Below are positions 1-9,206 of a stretch of DNA of 64,000 bases, piece after piece. Location: contig NZ_POSF01000019.1 in NCBI RefSeq assembly GCF_004343605.1, positions 1-64,000 of the forward strand. The letters run 5' to 3'. The position numbers and the translations under genes are program-made. Numbering within the stretch: the stretch's first letter is position 1; each line of letters starts with the position of its first letter. The notes beneath the pieces were generated by a model that was not told the DNA's origin, did not search any database, and saw nothing but the letters and a program-made list of their open reading frames with translations. The DNA comes from Dehalobacter sp. 12DCB1 (lineage in GTDB: Bacteria; Bacillota; Desulfitobacteriia; Desulfitobacteriales; Syntrophobotulaceae).

Positions 1-129
1 TTCCCTTTGATTTTCTTCCCGGGGTTGACATATACAGCCATCTTTCTGCTCCATTCTTACATAATGGAAATATTACTAATAAATACCATTGCAAAAATAT
101 TTTAACTTCTTTAATTTGCATGGTCAATC

Positions 130-618
130 CTAAAAAATAATTTTGGTATTATTTAGGGAACTCCTTTTTATGTCACAACGGGGAGCACCATATTTTATGA
201 GTCCAAGATTTTTTTGACTCACATGGGTATATTTTTCTGTAGTATACCTCCTCGAATTCGGATTCGGCTCCGAATTTGAGTTGGTAAGCTGTCCTTCTCC
301 ATACTCTTTGAAGATACGCATCAGTTTATTGGCCCTGCTCTGGGAGAAATCGACCGACTCCTCCAGCCACTTGCCCCATTCTCCGAACTTAAGCAGGGAC
401 TTGGCCTCCGTCAACCGTCTTCCAATCTCTACGGTGGCGGCAAGATAGACATTCTCAGCCTGATATTTGATCATGTTAATCTCAGCCGCTATGACATGCG
501 GCGTGCGTCCGCTGATGACATCAGGTACTGTATTGCTTACTGGATCATTCTCCGGATCGGTTGCTGTATCCTTTGCTGGATACGTCATGATATCCACACT
601 CCTTTGGACTAATTTCAC
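130..618 (-). CDS. DUF3102-type protein with divergent C-terminus, probably truncated
   Basis: A 162-residue protein. Residues about 30-110 resemble the DUF3102 family: AAEINMIK, then EIGRRLTEAKSLL, then the W-x-KWLEESVDFSQSRANKLMRIF block. The family has no established function and is often found near mobile or accessory genes. Known members continue after this block with a further conserved region; here it is replaced by an Asn/Ser/Pro-rich stretch (SNSEPNPNS) and an unrelated basic tail, so the gene looks truncated or frameshifted. The Asn/Ser/Pro stretch is encoded by a GATTCGG-type sequence at about 255-282, akin to a palindrome inside metH. It lies alone on the minus strand with no clear operon partner. 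Confidence 0.55.
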   Translation of the reverse strand: MKLVQRSVDIMTYPAKDTATDPENDPVSNTVPDVISGRTPHVIAAEINMIKYQAENVYLAATVEIGRRLTEAKSLLKFGEWGKWLEESVDFSQSRANKLMRIFKEYGEGQLTNSNSEPNPNSRRYTTEKYTHVSQKNLGLIKYGAPRCDIKRSSLNNTKIIF

Positions 619-655
619 TTCTAGGATATGTGGCCATGCTTAAAAGTGTACTACC

Positions 656-889
656 TCAGTCGTTAAGCTTTTTATTATAAGGAAGTACCTTTCTTATTTC
701 ATTTCTTTTACCAGCTTTATCTAGGAATTCAACTTTAGGACTGCTGATCTTGTCCTGAGTAAACCTAAATACATGAAGAAAATAATAGTTTTCGCCAATA
801 TTACTGGTTATGATATTGTTTTCGTACTCTAATATTATCGTCAAAGGTATTGCTAACCACAAAAAATGGTTAGCAATACTTCTATTCAT
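656..889 (-). CDS. Small hypothetical ORF, possibly a fragment
   Basis: A 77-residue open frame that starts 9 bp after the nrdG stop codon on the same strand. It has a hydrophobic N-terminal stretch (about residues 8-20) followed by a charged C-terminus. I do not recognise a family, and the upstream sequence lacks a convincing ribosome-binding site. It may be a gene remnant at the boundary between the nrd operon and the accessory left edge, or not a gene at all. Confidence 0.25.
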   Translation of the reverse strand: MNRSIANHFLWLAIPLTIILEYENNIITSNIGENYYFLHVFRFTQDKISSPKVEFLDKAGKRNEIRKVLPYNKKLND

Positions 890-898
890 ACTAATCTT

Positions 899-1570
899 CT
901 ATTTCAGGCCACGGACAGGACAATTCAGCTTCTCTCCCATTTCTTTGAGCCATGAGTCAGGATAAGCATCATAAGTTTTCCCGTCGAGCACGCCCTGGGG
1001 GGACTGGCGAAACTGCTGGAGCACCCAGGGAGTTTCATTTCCAAGGAACTCACGGATTAGCTTTAGATCTTCAAATGTATGCCAGACCGGCAGTACCGTA
1101 GTTCTGAATTCGTATGCAATTGTACTCGCCCTGATCCATTGGATGGTTTCAAACGCCGCCTCTCCGCTGTTTTTGCACGCGGTCAGCTTCTCGTATTTAT
1201 CAGGAGTACATTTAATATCCATGGCAATATAGTCCAGGAAAAGAGCCAGCTCCCGGAGTTTTTCCGGGCTGCTTCCATTGGTATCCAATTTCACCTTGAA
1301 ACCGAGCGCTTTGACCTCTCTTACAAAGGGATTCAGATCCGGGGATAAAAGCGGCTCCCCGCCAGTAAGACAAACACCGTCCAGTAATCCTTTCCTGGTC
1401 TTCATAAATTCAATGACAGCAGAAGGAGAAGTCCGCGACTTCTCCTTCTTGTTGACCAAAGCAGGGTTATGGCAGTAGCCACACTGGAAATTACAACCTC
1501 CAAAAAAGACCGTTGCTACGATATGTCCAGGATAATCGACAAGAGAGAAAGGTTCAATATCCATTAGCAT
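899..1570 (-). CDS. nrdG: Anaerobic ribonucleotide reductase activating enzyme (radical SAM)
   Basis: A radical SAM enzyme of 223 residues. It generates the glycyl radical on NrdD, allowing anaerobic reduction of ribonucleoside triphosphates to dNTPs. The N-terminal CxxxCxxC motif that binds the [4Fe-4S] cluster is visible as CNFQCGYC (about residues 26-33), and TGGEP follows near residue 70. Length and motif order match NrdG of the type annotated as 'anaerobic ribonucleoside-triphosphate reductase activating protein'. It is the last gene of an nrdR-nrdD-nrdG run, about 90 bp after nrdD, so co-transcription and NrdR control are likely. Confidence 0.93.
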   Translation of the reverse strand: MLMDIEPFSLVDYPGHIVATVFFGGCNFQCGYCHNPALVNKKEKSRTSPSAVIEFMKTRKGLLDGVCLTGGEPLLSPDLNPFVREVKALGFKVKLDTNGSSPEKLRELALFLDYIAMDIKCTPDKYEKLTACKNSGEAAFETIQWIRASTIAYEFRTTVLPVWHTFEDLKLIREFLGNETPWVLQQFRQSPQGVLDGKTYDAYPDSWLKEMGEKLNCPVRGLK

Positions 1571-1661
1571 CTGCGATCACCAATCCTTGTTCTGCTTTAT
1601 ACTAAATACCTGTACTCGTAAAAGTTTCTGCATAAAATAGATACGTTGTGACAACTTACCC

Positions 1662-3785
1662 TTATTTCGCTACCCCGTCAAACAGACTTGGCGTGACGCC
1701 CGTAACACGGTATTTTACGGTTTCTTGTTTCTCTTCCTGTTTGCCGGGATTCATGGCGGAGACCGGTCTATAGAAGCCGGTGACCCTCGTCATGACTAAG
1801 GTTTCCCTGCCGCACTCGGGACAGTTAAAATGTTCACCTTTGATATACTTGTGGTCCTCACAGATGCTGAAGGTTGGGGTCAGCGTGAAATACGGCAGCT
1901 GGAAGTTCTCAAACACCCTGCGTACGACGGCCTTGGCGACGGCAAGATCATCGAGACTTTCAGCCAGATAACCGTGAAGCACGGTCCCACCGGTATAAAG
2001 CGTCTGCAGCCCATCCTGAAGCTCGACGGCACGGAACAGGTCGCTGGTATAACCCACAGGCAGGTGGGTGGAGTTCGTGTAATAGGGTTCATTGTCACCA
2101 GCCGTAATGATATCGGGATAATGCTTTTTGTTGATTTTGGCCAGACGGTAGCTCGTACCTTCCGCGGGCGTTGCCTCAAGGTTATAGAGGTCTCCGTCTT
2201 GCTCCTGGAATTCCTGGATGCGGTCTCTCATATAGTTCAATGTTTCCTTGGCAAAATTCTGTCCGAAAACAGTGGTGATGTCATCGGCGTCCGAGGTAAA
2301 ATTACGGATCGCTTCATTCATGCCGACCAGACCGATCGTCGAGAAGTGGTTCGTCCAGTACTTGCCAAATCGTTTTTTAATATCTCTCAGATAAAATTTG
2401 GTATAGGGATATAAGCCGTTGTCCGTCAGGATCTCCAGCGTTTTACGTTTGGTCTGCAACGAGGACCGGGCGATGTTCATGTGGTTATCAATCAATGTGA
2501 TGAACTGATCCCAGTTGCCTTTAGCCAGATAGCCGTACAACGGCAGGTTCAGGGTTACAACGCCAATGCTTCCTGTGAGCGGATTGGCCCCGAACAGGCC
2601 ACCGCCGCGTTTTCTGAGTTCCCTGTTGTCCAGACGCAGACGGCAGCACATGCTTCTGGCGTCCTCTGGATTCATATCGGAGTTAATAAAGTTCGCAAAA
2701 TACGGGATTCCGTATTTATCGGTCATTTTGAAGATCGCTCTCGATACTTCACTGTTCCAGTCAAAGCCCTTCGTGATGTTATACGTCGGGATCGGGAAGC
2801 TAAAAATATTGCCGTCAGCGTCCCCTTCCAGCATGACCTCACAGAACGCCATATTGATGATATCCATTTCAGCTTGATATTCCCGGTACGGCGTATCCAG
2901 AAATTTGCCGTCAACCACAGCAGGTTCATCTTTAATGGCCGATTCGGCCGCCCGCACATCGAGCGTAATATTAAAGAATGGAGACTGGAAACCTACCCTG
3001 GTCGGGACATTGACATTGAAAATAAATTCCTGAATCCCCTGCTTGACTTGTTTATAATCAAGGTTATCTACTCTGACGAACGGAGCAAGATAGGTATCAA
3101 AGCTGGAGAGTGCCTGAGCACCGGCAGCTTCTCCCTGTAAGGTATAAACGAAATTAACGATCTGTCCGAGTGCGGAACGGAAGTGTTTGGCCGGTCTGGA
3201 GGTCGTCTTGCCTTCCGCGCCCCTAAAGCCCACCAAAAGCAGATCTTTGAGATCCCAACCGACGCAATATGGAGCAAGGTCTCCCATGTCATGATTATGT
3301 AAGGCACCGGAATCGTGCGCTTTGCCAACTTCAGCCGGAAGCAGGGACTGCCAAAAAGCATTAGTCGCTTTGCTGGTTACAAACCGGTTAAGCCCTTGAA
3401 CCGAAAATCCCATATTGGAATTCTCTTTGATTTCCCAGGTTCCCAGCCCCAGGTAGTCGGAGAATAATTGATTGTTATCGTTTTTGGCACTTTCCTGATT
3501 GCGGATGATTTCATGCTGGAAGCGGTACCGGATATATGCTCTGGCGACATTGGTATTTCCTGTCTGCATCAGGACATCTTCGACTTTGTCCTGAATCTGC
3601 TCGATTTGGAAGCCTTCATTCTTGCTGTAAGCAGCTTCCAATTCTGAGAATACCCTGTCGGTAACGATCTTCGCCCAGTTCGTGACATTGGGGGTTTCGG
3701 TAGCGATAAAAGCCTTTTCTACCGCCTTGCGAATCTTTTCTTGATTAAAAATTTCTCTTCTTCCATCCCTTTTCACAACGTACAT
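1662..3785 (-). CDS. nrdD: Anaerobic (class III) ribonucleoside-triphosphate reductase
   Basis: A 707-residue glycyl-radical enzyme that makes dNTPs without oxygen. The N-terminus (YVVKRDGRREIFNQEKIRKA) is an ATP-cone for allosteric control. The C-terminus carries a metal site, with C642, H645, C655 and C658 as likely zinc ligands, directly followed by the glycyl-radical loop RVTGFYRPV, with Gly670 as the expected radical site. The start is supported by an AGGAGG-type site about 8 bp upstream. It lies 82 bp downstream of nrdR and upstream of its activase nrdG, forming a complete anaerobic dNTP module. Confidence 0.96.
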   Translation of the reverse strand: MYVVKRDGRREIFNQEKIRKAVEKAFIATETPNVTNWAKIVTDRVFSELEAAYSKNEGFQIEQIQDKVEDVLMQTGNTNVARAYIRYRFQHEIIRNQESAKNDNNQLFSDYLGLGTWEIKENSNMGFSVQGLNRFVTSKATNAFWQSLLPAEVGKAHDSGALHNHDMGDLAPYCVGWDLKDLLLVGFRGAEGKTTSRPAKHFRSALGQIVNFVYTLQGEAAGAQALSSFDTYLAPFVRVDNLDYKQVKQGIQEFIFNVNVPTRVGFQSPFFNITLDVRAAESAIKDEPAVVDGKFLDTPYREYQAEMDIINMAFCEVMLEGDADGNIFSFPIPTYNITKGFDWNSEVSRAIFKMTDKYGIPYFANFINSDMNPEDARSMCCRLRLDNRELRKRGGGLFGANPLTGSIGVVTLNLPLYGYLAKGNWDQFITLIDNHMNIARSSLQTKRKTLEILTDNGLYPYTKFYLRDIKKRFGKYWTNHFSTIGLVGMNEAIRNFTSDADDITTVFGQNFAKETLNYMRDRIQEFQEQDGDLYNLEATPAEGTSYRLAKINKKHYPDIITAGDNEPYYTNSTHLPVGYTSDLFRAVELQDGLQTLYTGGTVLHGYLAESLDDLAVAKAVVRRVFENFQLPYFTLTPTFSICEDHKYIKGEHFNCPECGRETLVMTRVTGFYRPVSAMNPGKQEEKQETVKYRVTGVTPSLFDGVAK

Positions 3786-3867
3786 GGCTTAGTCCTCCTG
3801 CTCCCATATATATTTATTTGCATGGATATCCTGTCTTTATCGCAAGGATCTCAATTGGGGGACTGTT

Positions 3868-4335
3868 TTATTTGCGACGCTTTACCAGTCCGTTCAACTC
3901 CTCCATAAACTTCTGAATATCTTTGAACTGCCTGTAAACAGAAGCAAAGCGAATATACGCAATCTCATCTATTTCAAACAGTTTTTTCATGACGGCTTCG
4001 CCGACCAGTTCGCTCGGCACTTCGCGATCGTTGATATCACGCATTTCTCTTTCGATATCAGTGACCATTGTTTCCAGCTGCTCAGTGGACACGGGGCGTT
4101 TTTCACAGGCCTTGTTCAAACCCGATAACAGTTTGTGACGGGAAAAGGGCTCTCTTCTGCCATCCTTTTTCACGACAATCAGCTGAAAATCCTCGTAGCG
4201 CTCATACGTCGTAAAACGCTTTGTGCAGACATCGCATTCCCGTCTGCGTCGGATAGCAGTACCTTCCTCAATTTGTCTGGAATCCAACACCTTCGTGTCG
4301 TCGCTCTGGCAAAAAGGACAGCGCAATACCCTCAT
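3868..4335 (-). CDS. nrdR: Transcriptional repressor NrdR
   Basis: NrdR senses ATP/dATP through an ATP-cone and represses ribonucleotide reductase genes. The N-terminal zinc ribbon (CPFC near residue 3, later CDVC) is followed by the arginine-rich turn RRRRECDVC, then the ATP-cone beginning [17 protein letters not shown] chose the internal ATG at 4333-4335, giving 155 residues, because NrdR proteins start MxCPFC; the longer frame to 4416 would add 27 non-family residues and read through the operator. The region just upstream holds two NrdR boxes, so the gene is probably autoregulated along with nrdD and nrdG. Confidence 0.94.
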   Translation of the reverse strand: MRVLRCPFCQSDDTKVLDSRQIEEGTAIRRRRECDVCTKRFTTYERYEDFQLIVVKKDGRREPFSRHKLLSGLNKACEKRPVSTEQLETMVTDIEREMRDINDREVPSELVGEAVMKKLFEIDEIAYIRFASVYRQFKDIQKFMEELNGLVKRRK

Positions 4336-4340
4336 CCTTC

Positions 4341-4382
4341 CTATATCTTGTATACTCCTTATTTTATCAATACCATATATAG
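4341..4382 (-). promoter_or_regulatory. Tandem NrdR boxes upstream of nrdR
   Basis: Two matches to the NrdR-box core CWATATATWG are present. One is CCATATATAG at 4373-4382 and the other CTATATCTTG at 4341-4350, each matching 9 of 10 positions. Their centres are 32 bp apart, about three helical turns, which is a known spacing for paired NrdR sites. The proximal box ends 5 bp before the nrdR start codon, so binding would block initiation of nrdR-nrdD-nrdG. Confidence 0.75.
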
Positions 4383-4603
4383 TAAGCAATCGCCTTTTAT
4401 GGGCGTTTTTATGCATCTAAGGCCTTCTATATGGATAATTTTACGTTTTGCTTGCGATTTTAGTTCTTGAAGATTTTATGCAGAACATTACTTAAGTCCC
4501 AAATCATTGCAAAATAAATAAATCAAGACAAACACACTTCCGTCAAAAAAACATATCCTTTTATTGTAAATATATTCCATGATAACCATAAGGAGGAATC
4601 CCC

Positions 4604-5347
4604 ATGAGTATTGGTCAACCCTCCTATCTTCTGCAAAAAGTTGCACCGATTGTACTGAGGGAACTTCAGCCATACATCGCCGGTAAAGTTGGCCCCCTCG
4701 TTGCTGAAAAGATTGGCATGCCCATTGCCAGGAAAGTCGGACTTCCACTTGCTAAAAGAATAGGTATTCCTGTAGCCCGTAAGACCGGTACCTTTTTGTT
4801 GAACCGGGTCGGCTATCCGCTTATTAACAAAGTCATTTTCAAAGGAAATTCCCCTTCATTTCTCTTGCCCGGAAATCCCCAGGCAAACAGTGGCACAGGA
4901 ATAAAGACAATGATGACAGAAACAGGAAATGGTACTGGTACTGGAATAAGCACAGGTTCAGGTTCAGGTACAGTTACTAATACAAGTAAAGGTAGAAAAA
5001 GGACAAAAAGAACAGAAACCGGAATAGGACCTGAAGCAGGTGTGCGCACGAGAAAACAAATCAAAGCAGAAAAAAAGATTGAAAAGCAAAATAGACAGCG
5101 CCAAAAAACACGGAGAGGCTTGTTTAGTTTTGGTAAAAACCTTCAGTCTTTTCCAACTGGGATCCATCCGCAGAACCAAATTGTCCCCGGGCCGGTAGTT
5201 CCTTCTCCTAATCAGGAAGCACCGAGTACCTTCGCTCAGCCTGTTATTCAAAATCCAACTGTCCAAAATCCTTATGAACTATTTGATCAAAATCAGAATT
5301 ATGCTTCAAGTCTATTTAATAGAAGAAGACAAAACTATGGTTTTTGA
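4604..5347 (+). CDS. Repeat-rich hypothetical protein
   Basis: Protein of 247 residues with a strong AGGAGG site 7 bp before ATG. I do not recognise a family. Residues about 26-75 hold five to six imperfect 8-residue units of the form (K/R)-(V/I)-G-x-P-(L/I)-A-x, for example VGLPLAKR and IGIPVARK. Next comes a Gly/Thr/Ser run (about 95-125), then a highly basic Lys/Arg/Gln region (about 128-170), and an Asn/Gln/Pro-rich tail. No signal peptide or transmembrane segment is evident. The composition suggests a disordered, possibly nucleic-acid or surface binding protein; a spore or cell-envelope role is only a guess. It stands alone between nrdR and metH, with a terminator directly after it. Confidence 0.7.
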   Translation: MSIGQPSYLLQKVAPIVLRELQPYIAGKVGPLVAEKIGMPIARKVGLPLAKRIGIPVARKTGTFLLNRVGYPLINKVIFKGNSPSFLLPGNPQANSGTGIKTMMTETGNGTGTGISTGSGSGTVTNTSKGRKRTKRTETGIGPEAGVRTRKQIKAEKKIEKQNRQRQKTRRGLFSFGKNLQSFPTGIHPQNQIVPGPVVPSPNQEAPSTFAQPVIQNPTVQNPYELFDQNQNYASSLFNRRRQNYGF

Positions 5348-5354
5348 AAAATTT

Positions 5355-5386
5355 GAAATCCCGCCTCAGTCTCGAGACGGGATTTC
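5355..5386. terminator. Bidirectional hairpin between the repeat protein and metH
   Basis: Perfect 9-bp arms GAAATCCCG (5355-5363) and CGGGATTTC (5378-5386). It sits between two convergent genes. The T-rich tail is better on the minus strand (CAAATTTTTCAAAAA), so it may mainly end metH transcripts. Confidence 0.7.
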
Positions 5387-5414
5387 ATGCATCTATTAGC
5401 ATCTATTACAGAGA

Positions 5415-8400
5415 TCAACGGTTAATATTAAATATTTTAGCTTCGGGATGAGAAAAAACAACAGCGCTAACAGACGCTTCGGGGTCCATCATGAAATTCT
5501 CTGTCAGCGTTATCCCAATCTCCTCCGGTTTCAGCAGTCTGAATAGCTTGGCCTGTTCTTCCAGTGCAGGGTAGATCGGGTAACCCGGAGAAACCCGGAT
5601 GCCGTTGTCAATCCCCCAGATTTTACGCATTTTTTCATGTATGATGTCAGCAAATGCTTCAGCCAGCTCCAGAGCCAGAACCTGAAGAAGAAAAGACTTC
5701 AGGTATTCACCCTTGTCCCGGTAATTCTCAGCCTTTTCTTTAATCCCCAGGCCGGTGGTCAGCGCGAACATTCCAAGATAATCATACGCCTGCTCCTGTC
5801 CAACATGCTTGTTCCGGGGGCGGACATAGTCAGCCAGACAAAGGCCATTGTCTTTTTGCTGACGCGGAAAGCTGAGTGCTTCAAGGACAGTATTCGAAGC
5901 TTTCAGATTCGGATTCGAATCCGAATCTGAATCCATAATAGCGACCGTATTTCCGTTCGCACAGGCCGGATAAAACGCAAATACCCCATTGACCGTAATT
6001 AGCTTGTGTTCTTGGATCTCTTCCAGGAAATCCTGAACAAATATCTGGATTTTGGCTGATTTATCTTGGGAAACATCTGCGGAATCCAGCAGGAGACTTT
6101 CTGCTGCCTTGATTTCTTCCTGGGAAGAGTGGCGCAGTTTGTTTTTGACACCGAGATAACGCCTCAGGATAAAAGGCAAATCGAGGTTCGGGATGATCTC
6201 CACCAACGGATAATCCAGGAGAATCTCCCTTTCCGTATACTGCGGACGGCAGACAGGTCCGTCAAAGCTGACCGGCGAAAATTTATTTTCGATGTGGTTG
6301 TCAGAAATACTGCCGGAGATACTGTCTGGGATGTTACCGGAAATCGTACCAGCATTACCAGCCTGATCATTATTTTTAGCCGCGTTATAGCTTCCGGAAT
6401 CATTGGCTGACTTTCTTTTCAGACCATTCAGGAGATTCAGGCCATCCATGGCGTCGCGCGCATACAGGACCGGTCCGCCGTATTGCGGAGCGATCTTTTC
6501 TTCGGTATATTTTCGGGACAGAGCCGCACCCCCGAGAATCAACGGGATATTGATTCCGGCTGCCTGAAGGTCCTGGGCAGTCAGCAGCATTTGCTGGACA
6601 GATTTGACCAGAAGTCCGGATAAACCGATCGCATCAGGGGCCTCTTTCCTAGCCGCTTCTATCAGCTGTTCAGAACTGACTTTTACGCCAAGGTTAATCA
6701 CTTTATAACCGTTATTGGCCAGGATGATCTCCACAAGATTCTTACCGATATCATGGACATCGCCCTTGACTGTCGCGAGCAGTATCTTCCCTTTGACCGC
6801 CTCTTCGGCTTTCTCCATATAGGCCTCCAGGATGGTCACCGCTGCCTTCATGACTTCGGCACTCTGCAGAACTTCAGCCACGATCAGTTGGTTCCTGTTA
6901 AAGAGGCTGCCGACTTCCTCCATCCCCTTCATCAACGGGCCGTTAATAATTTCGAGCGGCCGGTATTTCGTCAGGGCCTCGTACAGATCGTTTTCCAGAC
7001 CCTCCTTGGAGCCTTCAACAATCGTTCCTGCCAGCCGTTCCTCAACGGAAAGCCCGGATGTCTGTTTTTGTTCCGTGACCTTTTTCTCTCGGTAAAAATC
7101 GGTAAAGGCTTTTAAGGTCTGGTCATTCGTATTTAAGAGCAGGTCTTCGGCCAGTTTTTTCTCTTCATGCGGAATCGTCGCATAACGTTCCAGTTTTTCG
7201 GAATTGACAATGGCGTAGTCCAGCCCGGCTACGGTATTCAGATAGACGAATACGGCATTCAGCACTTCCCGGCCTGCCGCAGGCAGACCGAAGGAGACAT
7301 TGCTGATCCCAAGAATCGTCTTGCATTCCGGATATTTGGCTTTGATCAGGCGCAGGCCTTCAATGGTCTCAACTGCGGAACCGAGATACTTAGCATCCCC
7401 GGTCCCTACCGGGAATGTCAGCGGATCAAAGATAATGTCGGCAGCCGAAAGACCATATTCATACACCAGCAGATCGTAAGAGCGTCCGGCCACTTCGAGC
7501 TTGCGCTCCCGGGTCAGGGCCATACCCTGTTCATCGATTAAGCCGACCACGACTGCAGCCCCGAACTTTCGGAGCAGCGGAACAACATCATCGAAGCGTT
7601 CCCGTCCATTTTCAAGGTTGATCGAATTGATAATTGCTTTGCCCTGAATTAGCCGGAGTCCAGCTTCCAAAACCGCAGGATCGGTCGTATCCAGCATCAG
7701 CGGCACTTTGACTTTATTGACAACATGGGGTAGAAAACTGACCATATCCTCCAGTTCGTCCCGGTCGGGATTAGCCACACAGACATCTATGATCTGAGCA
7801 CCCTTCTTGACCTGGTTTCGGGCAATCTCGGAGCCTTCTTCATAATATTCACCGGCAATCAGTTCCTTAAATTTGCGGGAACCGATCACATTAGTCCGCT
7901 CACCAACCAGAAGTGGCCGGTTGTCTTCTTCGGGCCAGACCGGTTCAAGCCCGGTGATACTGCTCCGTTCCGCTGCCATTGTCCGTCTTGGAGCGTACTT
8001 GGCCAGGGCTGCGGCCAGCGCTTCGATATGGCGGTCCGTCGTCCCGCAGCAGCCACCTGCAATGTTCAGCCAACCTTTAGCTGCATAAGCGGCCATCTTG
8101 CCGGCAAATTCTTCCGGTGTTTCGCGGTAGCCGCCGTCTTCGTCCGGAAGACCCGCGTTTGGGTAACAGCTCACGGCACAAGAGGCAATTCCCTCCAATG
8201 TTCTAAGGTGATCATTCATCAGTTCTGCTCCGGTACCGCAGTTCATGCCGACGGCGACCGGTTTCAGGTGCTGTATCGAAATATATAAGGCTTCAATATT
8301 CTGTCCTGCGAGCATCGTACCCGAAGGTTCAATCGTCACGGAAACGACCAGCGGCACTTCCCGCTCAAGTTCAGCAAAGGCGCGCTGGATCCCGAGTCCT

Positions 8401-8918
8401 GCCGCCTTGATATTCAGCGTATCCTGACAGGTTTCGACGATCAGCAGATCGACGCCTCCCTTAATAAGGCCAAGTGTCTGACGGCAATAAGCCTCTTCCA
8501 GGTCAGTAAAAGTAATACCGCCTCCAAAGGCCAGCATCTTGGTCGTCGGACCCATAGATCCAGCCACAAACCGGGGTTTTTCCGCTGTGGACCATTTATC
8601 AGCAGCTTCGCGGGCCAGCCGTGCCGCAGCCTCGTTGATTTCCATATCCCTGTCCCCGAGATGATATTCCCCAAGGACAATATTTGTACCTCCGAAGGTA
8701 TTGGTCTCAATGATATCCGCACCGGCTTTCAGATAGGCCTCATGAATATCACGTACGATGTGAGGACGGGTGAGCGTCAGAATTTCGTTGCAGCCTTCCT
8801 GTTCAGGCCCTCCAAAATCTTCGGCAGACAGATCCTTCTGCTGAAGCATGGTCCCCATTGCTCCGTCCAGAATCAGAATTTTTCTCGCAAGCAATTCATT
8901 AAAAATCTGTTGTTTCAT
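5415..8918 (-). CDS. metH: Cobalamin-dependent methionine synthase
   Basis: Transfers a methyl group from methyltetrahydrofolate through cobalamin to homocysteine. Domains in order: homocysteine methyltransferase with the zinc cysteines GGCC near residue 290, pterin-binding domain (from about 335), B12-binding cap and Rossmann domain with the cobalamin histidine in DVHDIGKN, and a SAM-dependent activation domain with RVSPGYP near the C-terminus. At about 1170 residues it is close to the usual full length. I chose the ATG at 8918 (MKQQIFNELL) because it has a GGTGAG site just upstream; the frame extends to 8972. A Ser/Asn-rich linker precedes the activation domain, and a run DSDSDSNPN within that domain is encoded by a 30-bp palindrome. 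Confidence 0.96.
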   Translation of the reverse strand: MKQQIFNELLARKILILDGAMGTMLQQKDLSAEDFGGPEQEGCNEILTLTRPHIVRDIHEAYLKAGADIIETNTFGGTNIVLGEYHLGDRDMEINEAAARLAREAADKWSTAEKPRFVAGSMGPTTKMLAFGGGITFTDLEEAYCRQTLGLIKGGVDLLIVETCQDTLNIKAAGLGIQRAFAELEREVPLVVSVTIEPSGTMLAGQNIEALYISIQHLKPVAVGMNCGTGAELMNDHLRTLEGIASCAVSCYPNAGLPDEDGGYRETPEEFAGKMAAYAAKGWLNIAGGCCGTTDRHIEALAAALAKYAPRRTMAAERSSITGLEPVWPEEDNRPLLVGERTNVIGSRKFKELIAGEYYEEGSEIARNQVKKGAQIIDVCVANPDRDELEDMVSFLPHVVNKVKVPLMLDTTDPAVLEAGLRLIQGKAIINSINLENGRERFDDVVPLLRKFGAAVVVGLIDEQGMALTRERKLEVAGRSYDLLVYEYGLSAADIIFDPLTFPVGTGDAKYLGSAVETIEGLRLIKAKYPECKTILGISNVSFGLPAAGREVLNAVFVYLNTVAGLDYAIVNSEKLERYATIPHEEKKLAEDLLLNTNDQTLKAFTDFYREKKVTEQKQTSGLSVEERLAGTIVEGSKEGLENDLYEALTKYRPLEIINGPLMKGMEEVGSLFNRNQLIVAEVLQSAEVMKAAVTILEAYMEKAEEAVKGKILLATVKGDVHDIGKNLVEIILANNGYKVINLGVKVSSEQLIEAARKEAPDAIGLSGLLVKSVQQMLLTAQDLQAAGINIPLILGGAALSRKYTEEKIAPQYGGPVLYARDAMDGLNLLNGLKRKSANDSGSYNAAKNNDQAGNAGTISGNIPDSISGSISDNHIENKFSPVSFDGPVCRPQYTEREILLDYPLVEIIPNLDLPFILRRYLGVKNKLRHSSQEEIKAAESLLLDSADVSQDKSAKIQIFVQDFLEEIQEHKLITVNGVFAFYPACANGNTVAIMDSDSDSNPNLKASNTVLEALSFPRQQKDNGLCLADYVRPRNKHVGQEQAYDYLGMFALTTGLGIKEKAENYRDKGEYLKSFLLQVLALELAEAFADIIHEKMRKIWGIDNGIRVSPGYPIYPALEEQAKLFRLLKPEEIGITLTENFMMDPEASVSAVVFSHPEAKIFNINR
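5902..5931. repeat. 30-bp perfect palindrome inside metH
   Basis: The 15-base half TTCAGATTCGGATTC (5902-5916) is followed at once by its exact reverse complement (5917-5931), with no loop. It encodes Asp/Ser/Asn residues in a poorly conserved loop of the activation domain. A related but imperfect GGATTCGGCTCCGAA sequence lies in the DUF3102 gene at about 258-275. Confidence 0.85.
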
Positions 8919-9206
8919 GGTCTCACCACTTCTTTGCAAACTTTTCTTCCAAGCTTCCCTTGGGTTTATCATATTATTTTACCATGATTATACGATTCGT
9001 CCAATCTATACATTTCGTATTTCCTGAGCAATCATTTTTGTATATTCTAAGCAGCATATCCGGATATTCTGAGCTGCAGAAAATTCTTGTGAAAATTGCT
9101 CAAATCGTTAAAATAGTTATATATGGCGATATTCAGACAAATAGGGCTATATTCAGTTTCCTTTCAGAATAATCGTGTATTTTAAAGATACAGGAGGAAT
9201 AAATAG

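Noticed and set aside
2481-3140. 219-residue plus-strand ORF
   Set aside because: Lies wholly inside nrdD in another frame, with no family features.
4488-4748. 86-residue minus-strand ORF
   Set aside because: Overlaps the start of the repeat protein on the other strand and has no family features or ribosome-binding site.
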